A stretch of 12,753 nt of DNA, taken from the NCBI GenBank assembly GCA_937891445.1, contig CALAFV010000229.1:1-12753 (forward strand), given 5' to 3'. The position numbers and the translations under genes were made by a program. This document shows positions 12,665 to 12,753 of the stretch, piece by piece. The notes below the pieces were generated by a model. That model was not told the origin of the DNA and searched no databases. It worked only from the letters and a program-made list of their open reading frames with translations. Numbering within the stretch: position 1 is the stretch's first letter; each line of letters opens with the position of its first letter. This DNA comes from an uncultured Phycisphaerales bacterium. GTDB lineage: Bacteria; Planctomycetota; Phycisphaerae; Phycisphaerales; UBA1924.

Positions 12665-12676
12665 TATCGTACGGAC
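12665..12676 (+). promoter_or_regulatory. Candidate -10 boxes, overlapping on both strands
   Basis: TATCGT (12665-12670) on the plus strand lies 6 nt before ATG 12677, the same arrangement as at the first two genes of the window. On the minus strand TACGAT (12666-12671) overlaps it and would drive the zinc-ribbon/GYF-like gene with a leader of about 70 nt. No -35 box is clear for either. Confidence 0.3.
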
Positions 12677-12753
12677 ATGCCTTCAGCAACTCTGTACGGA
12701 CGCTTACCTCGCGGGTTCCGCCGCTCCCCGCACGCCGCAGCGGTCGCGGCAGC
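12677..12753 (+). CDS. Possible start of a plus-strand gene (partial, runs off the window)
   Basis: An open frame starts at ATG 12677 and continues without a stop for 25 codons to the right edge (MPSATLYGRLPRGFRRSPHA, then Ala/Val-rich). A basic stretch before an Ala/Val run could be the start of a signal peptide or membrane anchor. A TATCGT box 6 nt upstream suggests a leaderless start. Against it, several codons end in A or T (CCT, TCA, ACT, TTA), which is unusual here, and 25 codons are too few to judge. Confidence 0.28.
   Translation, partial: MPSATLYGRLPRGFRRSPHAAAVAA

Noticed and set aside
12589..12678. 30-residue N-terminal extension of the zinc-ribbon/GYF-like protein
   Set aside because: Codon use is unlike the gene body (GTA, CGA, AGG, CAT and other A/T-ending or rare codons) and it overlaps a candidate promoter. 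It remains possible, since ATG 12588 has no strong ribosome-binding site.
1..12753. CRISPR array, tRNA or rRNA gene, insertion sequence or phage segment
   Set aside because: No regularly spaced repeats, no transposase or integrase, no terminal inverted repeats with target duplications and no tRNA-like cloverleaf were seen on either strand.

Overview
The window is GC-rich (visibly near 70% G+C) and reads as chromosomal DNA of a planctomycete, most probably class Phycisphaerae. The taxonomic pointers are a secreted protein ending in a short Cys-bounded dockerin-like module (CPADWDGNGQ... to a final Cys), a PEP-CTERM protein with the PAPGAAALLGLGGL + RRRR tail, a planctomycete-style prepilin of the FTLIELLVVIAIIALL type, and several small Cys-ribbon/membrane proteins. 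This assignment is inference from protein style; no rRNA or other direct taxonomic marker is present.

Layout from left to right. (1) A truncated glycosyltransferase family 4 gene on the minus strand diverges from a plus-strand gene for a zinc-ribbon / two-TM / bacterial-PH protein. (2) Trigger factor (tig, minus) converges on the PH gene across a strong hairpin terminator and diverges from a large secreted repeat protein with a C-terminal dockerin-like module (plus). (3) After a 15-bp perfect hairpin comes a tiny Gly/Gln-rich protein (minus), divergent from pheA, the bifunctional chorismate mutase/prephenate dehydratase (plus). (4) A run of minus-strand genes follows. In transcription order from the right edge these are a zinc-ribbon/GYF-like membrane protein, an orphan prepilin-like protein, serA and serC (the first two steps of serine synthesis), and a PEP-CTERM surface protein whose 3' end faces pheA. 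(5) At the extreme right edge there may be the first codons of a plus-strand gene.

Functionally this is a mixture of housekeeping genes (protein folding, Phe and Ser biosynthesis) and envelope/export genes (PEP-CTERM, dockerin, prepilin, PH-domain membrane protein, glycosyltransferase). Transcription units look short: most boundaries carry a G+C-rich hairpin, three of them with a clear T-rich tract on the coding strand, and most genes have their own candidate -10 element. serA-serC is the only pair likely to work in one pathway, and even there serC has a candidate promoter of its own. I see no mobile element, CRISPR array, tRNA or rRNA. I also see no clear undescribed multi-gene system. The items most worth a second look are the Gly/Gln-rich 94-residue protein with its structured leader, the seven-repeat dockerin protein, the zinc-ribbon fusions and the apparent leaderless starts.
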